A DNA stretch of 64,000 nucleotides, from assembly GCF_000021805.1 (NCBI RefSeq), contig NC_011726.1, positions 868,001 through 932,000 of the forward strand, read 5' to 3'. Numbering within the stretch: the first letter of the stretch is position 1; every line of letters begins with the position of its first letter. Shown one piece after another: positions 63,603-64,000 of the stretch. Source of the stretch: Rippkaea orientalis PCC 8801. Lineage in GTDB: Bacteria; Cyanobacteriota; Cyanobacteriia; Cyanobacteriales; Microcystaceae. The notes beneath the pieces are model-generated. The model had not been told where the DNA came from and ran no database searches. It was given only the letters and a program-made list of their open reading frames with translations. Made by a program: the position numbers and the translations under genes.

Positions 63603-64000
63603 ATGTTTTCAAGAAATAGCGATCGCTTTGGGTTTGATTTTATCAAACTAACCGTTACCAATATTCTCTCAAATATCATGATTCCTTTGGCGGGATTGGT
63701 CGATCTCGCCTTTTTGGGACATCTAACAGATATTCGTCATTTAGCTGGAGTTGCTTTGGCGACAATTTTGTTTGATTATCTCTATCGTACTTGTAAATTT
63801 TTACGGATGACGACAACAGGAACAACCGCTCAAGCAGTCGGAAGAGAGGAACCAGATACCGTCTTATTAACCCTGTTACGCCATGGGTTTTTAGCGTTAA
63901 TCGTAGCAGCAATTATCCTTTTATTACAGCATCCTTTAAGAGAATTAGGGTTTACGATTTTGACGGCTGTTCCTGATGTTAAACAGGCCGGTACAGACTA
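63603..64000 (+). CDS. MATE-family efflux transporter, N-terminal part
   Basis: The ORF starts at ATG 63603 and runs off the right edge, showing the first 132 residues. The start FIKLTVTNILSNIMIPLAGLVDLAFLGHL is the typical first MATE/DinF helix with NxxxxIMIPLxGLVDLAFLG, followed by several membrane helices (VALATILFDYLYRTCKFL, ALIVAAIILLLQ). MATE proteins export drugs or metabolites with sodium or proton gradients. The substrate is unknown. A PfkB-like gene lies upstream on the same strand. Confidence 0.85.
   Translation, partial: MFSRNSDRFGFDFIKLTVTNILSNIMIPLAGLVDLAFLGHLTDIRHLAGVALATILFDYLYRTCKFLRMTTTGTTAQAVGREEPDTVLLTLLRHGFLALIVAAIILLLQHPLRELGFTILTAVPDVKQAGTD

Overview
The window is a 64 kb piece of a cyanobacterial chromosome, most likely from a unicellular Cyanothece, Crocosphaera or Rippkaea type organism. 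The signs are a photosystem I gene (psaM), a high-light-inducible protein gene, an acyl-ACP reductase gene, cyanobacterial-style glgA, folE, hypD, smtA and Fur genes, and many copies of the HIP1 octamer GCGATCGC (for example near 5535, 5782, 7270, 27618, 32762, 44818). The species cannot be fixed from the sequence alone. No rRNA or tRNA gene was seen.

Layout. 1-7.4 kb: end of a TetR-type regulator, two small exported proteins (HdeA-like and glycine-zipper), leuA, a small membrane protein, a DUF1350 protein and an exported FAD oxidoreductase. 7.4-13.3 kb: a minus-strand accessory block with a broken LRR-Roc-COR (Roco) gene, a Uma2-type nuclease, a HicA/HicB remnant pair and a DUF433/DUF5615 toxin-antitoxin pair. 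Its toxin gene is split by a complete IS200/IS605 element (tnpA and tnpB, with hairpin ends and a TTGAC target). 13.4-25 kb: housekeeping and photosynthesis genes (tkt, glgA, topA, hli, a GGDEF-EAL response regulator, psaM) and a hicBA pair. 25-32 kb: msrB, a GST, a non-autonomous IS605-like element, a frameshifted Uma2 gene, lysS with a KTSC tail, a Ser/Thr kinase with pentapeptide repeats and a tnpB relic. 32-34.2 kb: an M3 oligopeptidase.

34.3-38.9 kb is a coherent zinc-homeostasis island. It has an SmtB/ZiaR repressor, a bacterial metallothionein (smtA) facing it with a near-textbook SmtB operator, two COG0523 GTPases (one with a long His/Asp loop), a WD40 protein overlapping the first GTPase gene, and the zinc enzyme gene folE. 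Zur/Fur-like boxes lie before the first GTPase gene and on the folE promoter.

39-52 kb: hypD, sufE, a polysaccharide deacetylase fused to a phosphodiester-glycosidase domain, an orphan CRISPR array (15 repeats of 37 bp, no cas genes in the window), a FurA-like regulator, a short S13 D-Ala-D-Ala carboxypeptidase, acyl-ACP reductase without its usual deformylating oxygenase neighbour, a triple-repeat protein of unknown function, hrcA and a rhodanese. 52-64 kb: a DUF3352 protein, a second tnpB-only IS605-type element, a TonB-like protein, a TPR protein, a PLP decarboxylase, a PhoD-like phosphatase, a PfkB-like protein that lacks the catalytic Asp, and the start of a MATE transporter.

The most unusual items are the precisely reconstructable IS605 insertion, the doubly broken Roco gene whose lesions sit in its own 69-bp tandem repeats, the zinc island, the orphan CRISPR array, and several families of small palindromic or MITE-like repeats.
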